The notes under the pieces: generated by a model
What the model saw: the letters and a program-made list of their open reading frames with translations, nothing else
Told to the model about the DNA's origin: nothing
The model's database searches: none
Assembly: GCF_000321225.1 (NCBI RefSeq)
Contig: NW_004450402.1
Location: 3,677,997 to 3,741,996, forward strand
Length of the DNA stretch: 64,000 bases
DNA from: Odobenus rosmarus divergens
Taxonomy: Eukaryota; Chordata; Mammalia; Carnivora; Odobenidae
Reading direction: 5' to 3'
Made by a program: the position numbers and the translations under genes
Shown: one piece after another, positions 12,643 through 25,164 of the stretch
How positions within the stretch are numbered: position 1 is the first letter of the stretch
Layout of the letters: each line of letters starts with the position of its first letter

Positions 12643-14639
12643 GTAAGTAAGGATTATTAACCAGTCTTAGTCTGTCTTTCTGTTCATTCTCCCAATGTAG
12701 AAATTCTTTTTCTCTGCCATAATGGAAGTCACGTTAACAGCTTTCTGTAGGCCATTTAATTTATTTTTAATACTAGCTGTTTGGACTGTGGATAGAATTA
12801 AGTCAGTTGACTCTCGTGAGATTATGTGTGGGTAGCTGGTTGTATTAAAGAATATAGTCATTAGCATTTCTATTTGAGAATATGTTTGTCTTTATGTTAA
12901 ATAGGGCTTAATGGAAACAAATTTGTCCCGTAGCAGTCCCCATAATCTTGTAATAGCCCAATTAAGAAAACTATCCAGACCTCTTAGCTGCCTACTCAAG
13001 CTCTAACATTCTCTGGTGGAGGTGGGGAAAGGGGCACTCTTTTCTTTAGAAAGTTTTTTTGTTTGGTTATTGGTAACTGTTGTCATCATAATATCTCAAC
13101 TAGTGTTTCACTACTTTCGCATAGAGCTAGCCAAAATGTCCTTGTAAATGATGGTTTTTTTTCTTTATTCTTGAGTCTTTGCCATCATTTCGGTGGTGAG
13201 AGCCAGACCCCTGCTGCAGATGTCCAGGACCTCTACGTGGAAGTAAATGGTCATGGTTGAGTGCGTTACGGATTCGCAGGGGTAGAAAGAAGGGCAGCCT
13301 TGACAGGCAGCGCTTGGCCCCAGCATTCCTGCCATCTGCCCTTCCCTCTCTTACCAGGATCTGCCTTGTAGTTCTGGAGCTGGACTCCCAAAATGTGCTC
13401 TGTAGGCTTTTCCATGCGTACAGTAAAAAGTTCAAAGATTTTAAATGTCTTTTGGGGTTCTCCTTTCCAATGGTGCTAATAGCTCCTTTCTTCTGATTCC
13501 AGTTCATTGACAAGAGATCTCAGGACCCATTTGAAACCAAATCTGTTCATTACTGATGACTTAAAAAAAACTCAGAATTATTTTTACCCTCAAGGAGCTA
13601 TTTGATTATGGAAATATTTCTGATATTCTTAATGCAATCGTGTCTGCTTGTTTCTAAAAGCAGAGAGAAAACACAGTAATACCCTATGACATCTCTACTT
13701 GAGATTGGAAACAAAATTACTGAATAAGTAACAATTTAGGAGGGAAACTATAGCACTATACATACCGCTCACGATGGCAGGATAATTCTGGAGGCCTTAA
13801 GTACATGCATTTTAACATTTCTAAAGTTTTCAAGCTGAGCTAATTCTGTCCCTCACAGCCTGGACTTTTAAAAATCCCATCAAAAAAGGTTTTATAGAGT
13901 TAAAGATGAAATCTCATCCTATCCATTTTCTCTTCCACTCTCTTCTAACTTCTGTCTAGTTTGTCAGTTCCAACTCCCTTCTTCCCCAGTGTGCTCCCAA
14001 CTCCACTCCTCCAATTTCCCCTGATTTCTTTATCCCATCAGCTTTGCTTTCTGCTTCCCATTCTAAGGCACTATGGACTTGCTATAAAATCTGTTTATCC
14101 ATGCATATTCTTTTATTCATTATATTGCTTCACTACATGTCCCATCTCTCTTAGAATATGAAGCATTCAGCCTGAAAATGAAGATTTAAAACTTGAGTGA
14201 ATCAGAAGTCACAAAATACTTTTCATTCATTGTCATCACTTCTAAATCTGACCTTGTTATTTGTATCCGAGGATGAATTGCAAATATCTGCATATACATA
14301 TGTGATCAAGCCAACGACTTGAGACAAATTCCAGAATACTCTCTGAACCCAAATCCTGTTACATGATTATTTTAGCACTAATAGATGATTGGTTTTGCTC
14401 TCTAACCAGGGTTTGCCAATGGTAGTGAATGTGCGAGTACTATAAATACTTGATCTTTTTGTTCTGCCAAAATCGTGTTTTCAAAGGCATCGCTTTGGGA
14501 TGCCTTTGGGAGAAGGTATTATGCTTTTAAGTCCTAGAGAAATCTTAATATCTTGTCCTGCCTCTGGTCAGCTGGCAAGTGTTTTAGCAACCTCTTATCT
14601 ATATATAAAATATATTATAATTCCATAATAATTATAATT

Positions 14640-14920
14640 ACTATAGCAAACATTCATTGAACATTTACTATGTGTCAAGCACCGAGTGCTTCACTTTTAC
14701 TAATTTATTTAATATATTACTAATTGTATTAAAATTTATTCTTTATTGATTGCTATTACTATTTATGTAGTAATTGAATATTTGTACTAATTTATTGAAT
14801 CCTTATAAAAACTCCTTGGAGTATGTAGTATTATTATGCCCATTTTACAGATGAGGATGCTCAGAAAGTGAAGTAACCTGTCCAGATCCATAGAACCACC
14901 CATTTTCCTGGCTACAGTGA
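14640..14920 (-). mobile_element. MIR SINE, antisense, with AT-rich interruption
   Basis: It starts with 'gaacatttactatgtgtcaa' and ends with 'cccattttacagatgaggat' plus 'gaagtaacctgtccag', the reversed MIR. The middle is expanded by AT-rich sequence. Confidence 0.7.
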
Positions 14921-16154
14921 TTCCAAATATTCCAGAGAAAGGATATTAAATCATATTAGTTCTAGAGTGTGCATGGTCAGCTAAATTTCCTCCTGCTGCC
15001 ACATAACCTCAGCATCCATAAAGATTACGGCCGAGGGTTCAGATGGTAGATATGTTTAGAGAAAAAACATTTAATAACACTCCAGCACTCGGAAATCTTC
15101 TATCATTAAACAGTGGTTCAGACTAAAAGTCAGGATTCCTCCTTGTAATTACATTGCAGGGTACCTCTGTCTTTTTAACAATAGATTCTATTCTCTGCTA
15201 ACTGCTTTTCTCTCTTCCCTGCCACCCGTTTATGAGTGTGTGAGTGTGGGTGGCTGCTATGGCAACTCTGGATATAACTCCTGCTGCAAATGTAGGCATT
15301 CCAGTCAGGTTCTGCTGTTATATTTGAACCCACATACATATATATTTCTTCCCAGCTTCACTAGAGACACCTTGGGAAAACTTTATAATAGAAATGTTGG
15401 AGTGTTTCGAACTGATGCAATCTCGTGAAATGCTTGCCAGAATTTTGATGAGTAGGTAAATAAATAGGAAAACAGCCGTATATTTGGGATTTTCTGTGGA
15501 AACAGGCTTATTGCTGCATTTAGGTAGAGATAATTTTGTTTAATGTTGTGTAGGTGTTACAAACGTATGTAAATACATAAATAAAAATAAATAAGCTCTA
15601 TTGTGAAGTATATGAATAAGAGCTGAGACATATTTTTCTGATGTTTCTCTTTGTGAATTAGTCAATAAAATTAAGGAACTTGAAATCTCCCTTAGCACTT
15701 GACTTTAATTAAGGCTTTGGGGATAATTTGATAACAGAGCTGTTCTCTTTTGCTTTACTGAGAACTTTCAGGGGGAAAAAAAAATCCCTATGCCTATTTT
15801 TGCAAATGTTGTTGGTTTCTCAGGAAAAAAATTCTGAAGGTTATTTCACCCGCAACCATTAAATTTATAATTCAGTGTTAAGTCACACTAGAATGATATT
15901 TAAATTTAGTTTTGTGTTATTCATTTCATGTAAAATGAACAGTTTTTCTAATTAAAGTCAAATGAACTTCAAAGTTGAGAATGAGAAATAATGTTTGGTG
16001 ACTTTCCAGTTAACCTCATAAATCAGGGAAACAGAAAGACATAAAATGATCTCTTTAGGTTACTTCCCTTTCTGGCCTTAAATTGATTTTTCTGAAAATC
16101 TTTAAAAAAACAAAGGAAGAGAGAAAGAAAGACAAAAGGGTCAGCTATACTTGT

Positions 16155-16640
16155 TGGCCTGTTTTCATGATCTTTTGCTGTAAACAAACCACCCTAAACC
16201 TCAAAACAAGAATTTGCTATCCTCAGGATTCTGTGGGGTGATCTGTGGTTTTACTGGTAGTCAAACCTTGTTTCTCTCATGGGTTGTATTTAGCCTAGGG
16301 GTAGATGGGGCTGAGGCAGCTCAATAGCTGGGCCTCACTCATTCTCAAGAGATTTTCCCTGAGAGCAGCTTCCAAGAGAGCAGAGGTCCAAGCTACAGGG
16401 CATCTTGAAGCGTAGGCTCCAAGACTCATTCACCATCCCCATCTCTGTGCTCTGTTGGTCCAAGCAAATCCACAAGGGCCAGGCCAGATTGATGGGGGCA
16501 GAGACATTGACTCCACCTATAAATGGGAGGTGCAGTACAATCAGATTGTAAAGAAGTGGGTATACCAGGAAAGGAGGGATTTGTGGATACTAAGCAGTTC
16601 ACTGCAGTCTTTCCCCAGAATTAGCGGAAGCCTCTGAAAT
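16155..16640. repeat. Ancient interspersed repeat, LTR-like, family undetermined
   Basis: A moderately GC-rich block. Its end, 'ttggtccaagcaaatccaca' followed by 'ttgactccacctataaatgg', matches a common mammalian repeat pattern seen again, more diverged, at 25165-25680. I cannot assign the family. Confidence 0.45.
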
Positions 16641-17341
16641 ATCATTCCTCCCCTTGTTGGTGTCCAGTCTTTGGCATTATCCTGCTCTTGCTTCCCACCC
16701 AGCCACCTTTTAAAATAATCTCAGAGGTCCCAGGTGCTCACGGGTTGCCAGGACGAGGGTTAAACAAACACAACCCACTGGTATCTGCCCCTCCGTTAGT
16801 AACGTTTTAGCTAATCTCCGTAGGGGCACAAACAGGTCCTCATTCTGGGGTACAGGAATTTGGGGGGTGCATGGCAGTTTGGCTGCAGCATGTGATGTCA
16901 TGTGACTGGTCAGGGATTGGGTTTGGCGGAGAAACGTCGGGGTGGGTAAAAAGAAAATCTCTGGGCTACCTTCATGGATTTGTCTGGAGTGACTGATCAG
17001 ATCTGGCTGCCATCAGAAAGCCATGCCTCTAAATCTTCCCTGCCCAGAAGTAATTTAATGCTGAAATGTATAAGATCCCTGTGCTCTAGATTTCAAATGA
17101 GCAAATTTGTGTCTACTAGATAATCTATCAAACAATATTTATTGAGCACCCACTTGTAATGTGACTGCTCTCCTATTACTATGACTATTACTGCCGTCAC
17201 CACTATTATTAGTCGATTGACATTTGTCCTGTCAGCCTTCAGCTAAGTGTCACAGGGGGAAGGGAGGTTACTAAAGACATCTGCAAAGTACCCACTGAGT
17301 TGCAATGTTTTCATTATCATGAACCCCTTTTATAATTTACC

Positions 17342-17532
17342 TTTTTATTTTATTTTATTTATTTGTCAGAGAGAGAGAGAGAGAGAGCATAAGCAGGGGG
17401 AGTGGCAGGCAGAGGGAGAAAGCAGGCTCCCCGCTGAGCAAAGAGCCTGATGTGGGACTCGATCGCAGGACCCTGGGATCATGACCTGAGCCGAAGGCAG
17501 CCGCTTAACCAACTGAGCCACCCAGGCGTCCC
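17342..17532 (-). mobile_element. CanSINE (SINEC), antisense
   Basis: The tRNA-derived head is at the right (reverse of 'ggcgcctgggtggctcag'), followed by 'gggatcatgacctgagccga', a GA-rich linker and an AT-rich tail at the left. It is flanked by an 11 bp target-site duplication tataatttacc at 17331-17341 and 17533-17543. Open frames on both strands here are repeat sequence. Confidence 0.95.
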
Positions 17533-18014
17533 TATAATTTACCATTTTCTTGTCCCACATTCCTCCATGAACTTGATATTTCTAAATCTTCTATCTAATA
17601 TAATGCTTTCCCATCCCAACTTAGGCCCAGATATTGAACAGCGGCCCATAATAATAAAAATATAATAATGCTGTTTTGAAATGATACACATACAGTTATT
17701 AAAACTGCACACATACAGCTATTAAATAATAAACAGTAAATGAGTAAAGACACATGTATGCTGGGGTTCCTTAGGTGTTAGCAAACTCCAGGATGGGGAT
17801 TCCTGGCAGCACTTGCACATTAGGAAAACAGGACTTACTCTTATAGGACAATATAAGGTATAGTCAGGGCTGCATTAGGACTTTCGTAGGCCCTAGACAC
17901 TTACTTTGCTTTCAGGGCCTCTTCTGCCTTTGAAAAACAATGTATAAAATGTATAAAGGCAAATTTATAAATAACATATATTAAACGTGTTCTTCAACCT
18001 AAATGTTCACCTTT

Positions 18015-21000
18015 CCTTCTGTTTTTAAAAGAAATGAAGACAGTCTTATTGGTCCCTAGAAGTATCATGGGCCGTCGGTACCATGCCTACTGGATAAGTT
18101 TGCCCTGAAGAGAGTGCATAATAAAGTTCTCGATGGAATATGATTGTTCGTTCATAGATAGTGATATCACTATCACTTTGACCAGGTCCAACAGAACCCA
18201 GATTACAATGGGCAGCTCGAAACGTGTGGTCATTTGATATCCCAGAATCAAACATTCCATTTCCTCCATGCCCAATAACATGCTCAAGTCCATTTTTCAA
18301 AAGATGCATCAAGCTCTGCTGCAGAAGTAAGGGCTTGCTCCTGAATTCCAGGAGCCAACACTGTGATTCTCACATGAGGGCTGGCCATGAGCTCCAGACC
18401 GTATGTTTTCCTCCACTGACCTCTTAAGCATCCTAGGGCCTGCTGGATCCTGTGGCCCAAGTAACAGGGCTCCTTCCCTGTACTTGTTGTCAGGGCCCTT
18501 TTCTGCTCCAGGGCCCACTTAAAGCTGGCTGCTTTTCAGGTCACCTGGTCTATAGGCCAGAGCAGTATCCATAGGTGTGGGAAGTGAGTCCCCAAGAACG
18601 CAAAGTGATCTAAAGGTGTTGTGTTTCTTTCTTTGTGGTAGGGGTTCAAGATAAAATAATTTGTCTTTTACTTTGGAGGGAATGTGTAGTATGTCTCTGG
18701 TCAATGGATACCTGAAAACTCGATTGATGTCTCAAGCTCTTGAATCTTACAGGGTTTATCTCCCAAGATCTGCAATGCATGTGTCTTACCAAGGCCTCCA
18801 GTGCACTGACCATCTCTTGGCTCGATCAACATGATGTCTTTGATGCAAAGAATCAATATGTTGATCACGTCAGACTGTGATATGGCAAAGAGCAGGAGGG
18901 TTAGTATAGCACTGACGTAAACCGTGATGTAAAAATTTGCCTGTTCCATGTGGATGTGAACTCTTTCTCATCCTCTTTCCTGAACAAGATAGAAAAGAAT
19001 GCATTTGACAAATCAGTGATCACTACTACTTGGTTGAAGATTCAGTAGTCTACAGTCATTCTCCAGGATCTGTCCATACTGGTGAATTAAATAGAGATAA
19101 GATAACAACCACCACCCCTGAATTCTTGAGATCCTAAGTGGTGGACAAATCTTCACCATTGCCCTTCCCTTAATGCGGTATTGCTTTTGATTTACTATCT
19201 TGGCAGGAGTGGGAGGGTATAGTTTCATAAGCTTCCTATTGAATTCCCCCAATACTCTACCTGCCAAGGGGAAAATGACTATTGGATGTGTTCACAGACC
19301 TAGTGGACTTTGGCCCATATTCACTGCATAGTCCCCATGCAACCCTATTCCAGCAGGGGCCATGATGATGCTAATTCAGGTCTTTAGGTATCAATGTCCC
19401 CTTAGACTCTGTGTCCAATAATCCTCAAAATATCTGGATATTCTCTTCTCCCCAATTATATAGTCACCTGAATAAATGGTCACAGGTCATACTGGGGAAG
19501 GACTGGGAAAATCTTTACATTATATACTTTCTGTCATGTTGCAGGGTCCTTCCCTCTGGGGACCAGCTGCCTCTTCAGTTAGAGTGGGTTTCATTTCGGT
19601 TTGGTAACTGCATAAAGGAGTAAAACTTTTTATTGGGGCATCCACTTTCAGCTCTGCATTCTTGTTATCTTGTAGTTATAGATTAAGTATTCTTCTTGGC
19701 TCCTCATCTATTTGCCTCTAGGAAGTGCTATGTTTTATAAATCAATTCCAAAACTTTCTGCTGGTCACATCACCTTGGCTGTCACTCAGGCCTTCTGCGT
19801 TGTTATGATAATTCACACACACACACACACACGCGCGCACACACACACGCGCACACGCACACACACACCCCTGCTTCTGATGGTTAAGCACTGGCAATTG
19901 GCTTCTGTTTCTTCAGGCACCCCATGATCTGCATGGATATAAAGGCCCCAGCTCTGTGGTAATCTAGCTTACCATCAATAATGGCCTGCAGAGGAGAGGC
20001 ACCCCTCAACTTCTGTGCCCTGCTAGTGCCCCTCTCACTAGCACATTCTTCGTGCCTCAATGAACGGTGAGTCCATGAGGTCTCCCATGGTACATCATCT
20101 TCTGTGGGTCCTTAAGTCCATATTATATGTCCATTCCAGCAATGCCACTTCTCTGAGCCTTTTAAGTCCTTCCTCCACCATCTGCCAAAGCAATTCAGGC
20201 ATGTCAGCTTCATTGAGAGAAAGTAATCACTTTCTCCAGGCTCTTAGGAACCTGCCCAGCAGGGAGTTTTTACTGTTCGCTAGGGGCCTTGGAAGAGTAT
20301 TAAATCCCACGTCTCCAGGGAGAGTGTCCTCATGTCAACAAACACTCTCTTACCCTGTTTATATTTCAGCCTCCTTGATAAAGCACCCTCAAAATCCAGC
20401 CACGTAGGTTTCCCCTGGCTTCAGCTGTCATTGTGTCAGCTAATTCTTACAGCAGTTTTGGGGCAGAGTCTGTCCTCCCTTATCAGGTTCATCTCATCCT
20501 GGGCAACTAAGCCCTAATTGTTGGCCTGGAAACCAGAAGAAGAGGTTGAAGCAGATCTTGAGAGGGCCTCTGTTGCCCTGGGGGAAAGAGGCTTCTCACT
20601 CCCACCATCCCACCCCACCCCCAGCTAGAATGGTATGGGTGGGGCTGGAGGAGTGCTAGCCCTGAATTGGTAGGGATGGGCCACGTCTGAAGGCTCCAAG
20701 GGTTTAGAGGAGTCTAATGAACCATAATCTTCATGTACATCCGCTCAGATGTCCCTGTCCTTTGTGTCAAGGTCTTAGATTTTTCTAGCCAGAGTCCTGT
20801 CCTTGGCATAACAGACCTGCCTTACCTGAGCATTCAATCATCTTTGAAGATCCCTGAACTCTTAGCTAGTAAGTCGTAAGTCTGGCCTTCAGCCTCTTTT
20901 ACTCTGACATTGCAGAAACAAGGGCTTTTTTTAAGTTCCCAAAGAGGCACTCTGGCCATCACACTCGATTTTCATTTGTTTGTTAACTGTCCTCAGTTTT

Positions 21001-21300
21001 TCATTTTCCTTCTGGGGGGCACCAACACAACTTAGTAAGAGCCAGTCAATTGCATTATCCCTCTAGGCATTGTTTCCGTGGACTTCTCAACTTCCCATGT
21101 CATTGGCCTGGTTAGAGTATTCCTCTTTACTAAGTTGACCAACCGTCAGACTTCAGACTTCCAGTGCTAAAATCAGGAAAGTTTAGTGTAAACCAGGTTA
21201 GATTGGTCGCCCTGTCCCCATCAGAACATTCTCCCAAGTCACAACGGGTGGTTTTTAGCAATTGGATTGCTACCTGGTGGACTGTATGTGCCTAATTTCC
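18015..21300 (-). mobile_element. ERVL-type endogenous retrovirus internal fossil, antisense, decayed
   Basis: Minus-strand frames in 18046-18312, 18701-18949 and 19013-19267 read as broken pieces of a retroviral pol polyprotein. The segment translated from 18087-18293 resembles the RNase H/connection region of ERVL-class elements. The pieces are in different frames and carry many stops, so nothing is functional. A CA microsatellite sits inside. The right-hand part (19400-21300) is assigned mainly by continuity. A possible matching LTR lies immediately to the right, which is the 5' side of a minus-strand element. No clear 3' LTR is seen on the left. Confidence 0.55.
19814..19868. repeat. (CA)n microsatellite with CG steps
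   Basis: About 55 nt of alternating pyrimidine-purine sequence, mostly CA, with embedded CGCGCG and CGCG steps. Confidence 0.95.
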
Positions 21301-21364
21301 AGCAAGAACATGTCCCCAGACCCCATCTTACCACCTCTTTTCTTAAATCATCCCAGTTCTGTTA

Positions 21365-21790
21365 GGATCCTCCAAGAAGTGGAAGCTGAGATAGAATGAG
21401 GAGTAGTATTAGAAATAAAATTAGGAAGCTGAGATTTATTGGAGGACTGAAGGGGGATAATATTTATGAAAGAAGGAAGAAGCAAGATTGGATAGGGAGA
21501 GTCTCAGACCTTGGTGTAGATCTGACAGAGTCTCTGCCGATCTTGACCAGAGGTTGCCCATTGGAAGAGCCCCACACTACATAAATGGCCAAGCCTTAGG
21601 ACCCCTGCAGTGCTCAATCACTGGTTGGGGGCTGGCCAGGAAGACTGTGGCCTCTGCTCAAACACTACACCCTACAGGTAGACACTCAGCTCACTGCTCT
21701 CCCTACAGCAGAATGGCTGACTCTTTCCAGAAGGGAGATGAGAGCAACTTAACCTCCGTGGCTTGCCATGCTGCTTTCCTCTAATTCTCA
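21365..21790 (-). repeat. Possible LTR of the adjacent ERVL-type element
   Basis: The segment abuts the internal fossil at its 5' side. It has an LTR-like 'aagctgagatttattggagg' polyadenylation-type stretch and resembles 5370-5775. Strand and identity are inferred from position, not from a recognised consensus. Confidence 0.35.
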
Positions 21791-22154
21791 CTCAGAGACG
21801 ATCTAATAAGCTAACGCTCAGCAAGGGGTTAACACTGTGATGTATTATCTTCTGTGATAACTCCCTGTGCCAAATATACTTGCACTTGGAATGCCTTCAC
21901 ATATAGGAAAAAAATTATGGCCCTGTAATTTCAGTCATCAGACCCCTCCTAAATTGAGGTTATAGTTTAAATCAAGGAGATTTCTTGGAACCTTTCCCAC
22001 TGTATTACAAAAGAGGCTACCTTCTCCTATGAACACAGTCTGCTTTGAGCCATTTGTTTGTTTATGCCATTTAAAGAAAATCTTGGAACGGGAACAAAGG
22101 ATTTCAAATAACAAGGAGAACTCCTTCTATAACAATACAGAAATTTAGAGTATA

Positions 22155-22215
22155 AAAATAATAACTATTATTACTGAGTGCTTACTGTGCTAAGCACTTT
22201 ACATACAGTATATTT
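22155..22215 (-). mobile_element. Short MIR fragment, antisense
   Basis: The sequence 'gagtgcttactgtgctaagc' followed by 'actttacatacag' is the reversed 5'-distal part of MIR. Confidence 0.5.
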
Positions 22216-22429
22216 GTTGCTTTTTCTCCTTTGTCAAGCATATTAATCAGGCATCTTTATATAAGGATGTGTGCTATTACTTTCTGTATGATGTAGAGAA
22301 ATATGATTTCCTTAGACTTGCTAAAATTTCCACTATCGAAGAACAAAACCAACAACCACACAAAAGCTTTCCATTAATTTGAGCTACCATTCCATCTTTG
22401 AAAGAAACTTCTAGAAAGATTAGTTTATA

Positions 22430-23270
22430 TTTCTTTGCCAGCCATCTCAACAACATTCAGACTCTTGTTCACCCTCCTACCTCAACTTTTCTCTTTTTAA
22501 GACTTTGAGAACATTGAGTCCAAATTTGTTTCTTCCCTTGTTGAGTGCTTTATTGCAATGTCAGAAAACTGTCTACCAGTGTTTACCAAGTCTCTGTTCT
22601 TGACCTTTTCTTCCCTCTGTTATCCCTCCCAAGAGTGATCTCATTCATGAACACCTCCATGTCTTCAAGTGAACCCCAAACTCCTTCAACAGCCTCAACC
22701 CTCTCTCCTGACCTCCAGACTATTCTTAACTTGAACATATCTATGTGGTGTTCCATCAGCTCTTTAAACTCAATACTTCAAAAACCAAAATCGTGATCTT
22801 GCCATTGCTCCAAACGAGCTCCTGCTTTTGTGTCTTCTGGTTTGATTATTGGCATTCCTATCCTCTCAGTTACCCAAGACTGAAATCTCTGAGTCACCCT
22901 CTACCCCTCCCACTTCTACACCCCCTCATCCCGATGTCTGATTAATTCTGTTGGGTCCACATTTGAAAGATCTCTCAAATCCAGACTCTTCTCTACCTTG
23001 TCCCCCATACTTCTACTGCTTGAATTTGGCTTCTTTGTATCAGTTGCCTTGACTACTGTAGGACCCTCCCAAATAGGCTTCCTGAGTAAATCCTTCCCTC
23101 ATCCCGTCCGCTCTACACTCTGCCACTGGAGTTAACACTCCTAAAACATGAGTGTGAAGCAAGTCTCTCTTTGCACAGAAGCTTTCCATAGTTTGCCCCC
23201 ACCAACCCTTCAAGGATCACACTCCTACATGTAGCATATGACACCTTCTTGGTCCTGGCTAAAACTTGTC
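22430..23270 (+). mobile_element. L2-type LINE fragment (tentative)
   Basis: A CT-rich block with the order 'ctccaaacgagctcctgctt', 'ctgaaatctctgagtcaccc', 'gttgccttgactactgtagg', 'ctaaaacatgagtgtgaagc'. This follows the common ancient LINE 3' region that I associate with L2. Open frames in it (83 and 66 codons) are not a gene. Confidence 0.5.
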
Positions 23271-23278
23271 TTTTTTTA

Positions 23279-23672
23279 TGCTATGGACTGAACTGTATCT
23301 CTCCCCCACCCAACCACCACCACCAACTTCATATGTTGAAGCCCTAACCTCCAATTGGTGGTACTTGGGGATGAGGTCTTTGGGAAGTAATTAGGTGTAG
23401 ATGAGGTCATGAGGGTGTGGTCCTTAAGATAGTATTAATGCCCTTGAAAGAAAAGGCAGCAGAGAGTATGTTCCCTCTCTCTCTCGGTCCTATAAAGACA
23501 CAGCAAGAAGGCAGCCATCGGCATGCAAACCAGGAAGAAGGCTCTCACCAGAACCTGACCATGTTGGCTCCTGATCTCAGACTTCCAGCCTCCAGAACTG
23601 TGAGAAAGTAAATGCCTGTTGTTTAAGCCACCTAGTCTGTGGTGTTTTGTTATGGTAGCTGGAGCTCAGACA
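23279..23672 (+). mobile_element. Solo MLT1 (ERVL-MaLR) LTR, sense
   Basis: It begins TGCTATGGACTGAA and ends in ...CTCAGACA. Diagnostic internal segments are 'ttcatatgttgaagccctaac', 'gtaattaggtgtagatgagg', 'gacacagcaagaaggcagcc', 'ccagaactgtgagaaag' and 'tgttgtttaagccacctagt'. This is close to the MLT1A pattern at nearly full LTR length (394 nt). No internal region adjoins it. Confidence 0.88.
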
Positions 23673-24920
23673 CCTCTCTTATTTCTTAATGCCCTCTTTC
23701 ATGAGTTTGGTTCTCAGTTCATGAGAACTCTGTTCACACTGGACCATTACCAACTATGAATCACAATATTTTCTTCTACTTCAGTACTTTTACTTTTGCT
23801 AGTCTCTCCATCTGCAGTATCTCTAGTATCTGCAGGTACTGGTCTGGTCCAACTTCTACTCTCCTTTTATGGATTTGTCAAAGTTCTCTACTATAAATAA
23901 TAGAAAGTGAGTCTGACTCTGGACAAAATGAAGTGAAAGGACAGGCTTAGAGCCCAGGTTCAGGGAATGAGCAGGAGCTGCTGGAGCCCGAGCAGCCAGA
24001 ACCACAGTCAGAATCAGCCCACAGGAAGGGTGTGGTGAGGATGCACTGCTCTGACCGCAGGACCCTGGACACTACAGCTGCCATGCCTCTTGATGCCCCC
24101 ACCAGCATGGCTGCCCTTGTGGCTGCCAGGAGAATGGGTGTTTCACTTTATCTACTTCTTTGCATGATTCGCCGACACATCCAGCTGACTGGGTGCGGGT
24201 CATGTGCCAGCAGCAGTGGCTTGCCAGGGCTTTGAGGAAGGAGCTACCCACCTTTGTGTGGTTTTGGTGGTGGGATGGAGTACATGCTTCTCATGTGGGA
24301 GGCACACGACGGAGTATTTTCCAGTTGCAATAAAGGATTCAGATACTCCGCAGTTAAAAAAAAAGTTCTTTGCCTTTGTGACCCAGATCAAGGTTGGTCT
24401 TTTTGAAGTTTTGTGCAATATTTTTTAATTGAAGTTCATCTACCCATTTTCAGTGGCACACCTAGTGTATTTGACACCAAAGCAAATTTCATATCTTTTC
24501 CTCTATATGGAAGAAATATTTTCAATGATAAGTATGTGATAACAGTAATAATCATTATTTTATTGATTCATATTTCAGTTTTAAAATAAATAAGAATAGA
24601 TTTTAATTTTAAAGCATAAAAATTTAGAATGATATTTCACATACTTCTAAAATTTGCACTTAGCAACAAAAATACTATACATTTATATTATTTCATTAGT
24701 TCATGGTAATGGAATATTTCATTGTTTCATTATATTATTTCCTTAAGTTAAACTTAAAAACTCCAAGTAGTCATAGATTGGCAGAATTGAAATAACTCAA
24801 GTTCTCTTTCTTCATCTTTGTAATTACAATCCTATTGTGGTTGTTTTCCCTCTCAAGTCTGTTTAAATGTAGCACCGAGGATTTGGAGATACTCTGTGGC
24901 CAAAGCATGCTTGACTGACT

Positions 24921-24960
24921 CCCAACCTCTACAAATTTTTTTTTTTTCCCAACCTCTACA
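24921..24960 (-). repeat. Poly-T run between 13 bp direct repeats
   Basis: cccaacctctaca occurs at 24921-24933 and again at 24948-24960, with aa plus 12 T between. It looks like a tail-only retrotransposition (antisense) with target-site duplication. The flank is not the usual TTTT/AA cleavage site, so a slippage or local duplication origin is also possible. Confidence 0.6.
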
Positions 24961-25164
24961 GATTTATTCTCTGAACAAATATATGTAGCTGAGTCCACAT
25001 GCCAAAAGTCAGATGTATGGCTAGGAGTTCTTCAAATTAACTTCCTTGTACAATAAAATAATACTTATTAGAGATTATGTAATAAAATGTGCTGATTTGA
25101 AGTTTACATATATGTTATTAACACTCAACAGAAACTGCAGCAATTATTTCAACTTAGACCAATG

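Noticed and set aside
24000..24430. A stretch with overlapping 67- to 74-codon frames, considered as a processed pseudogene
   Set aside because: No parent protein is recognisable and the frames shift repeatedly. There is no poly-A tail with flanking duplication, so the idea has no support.
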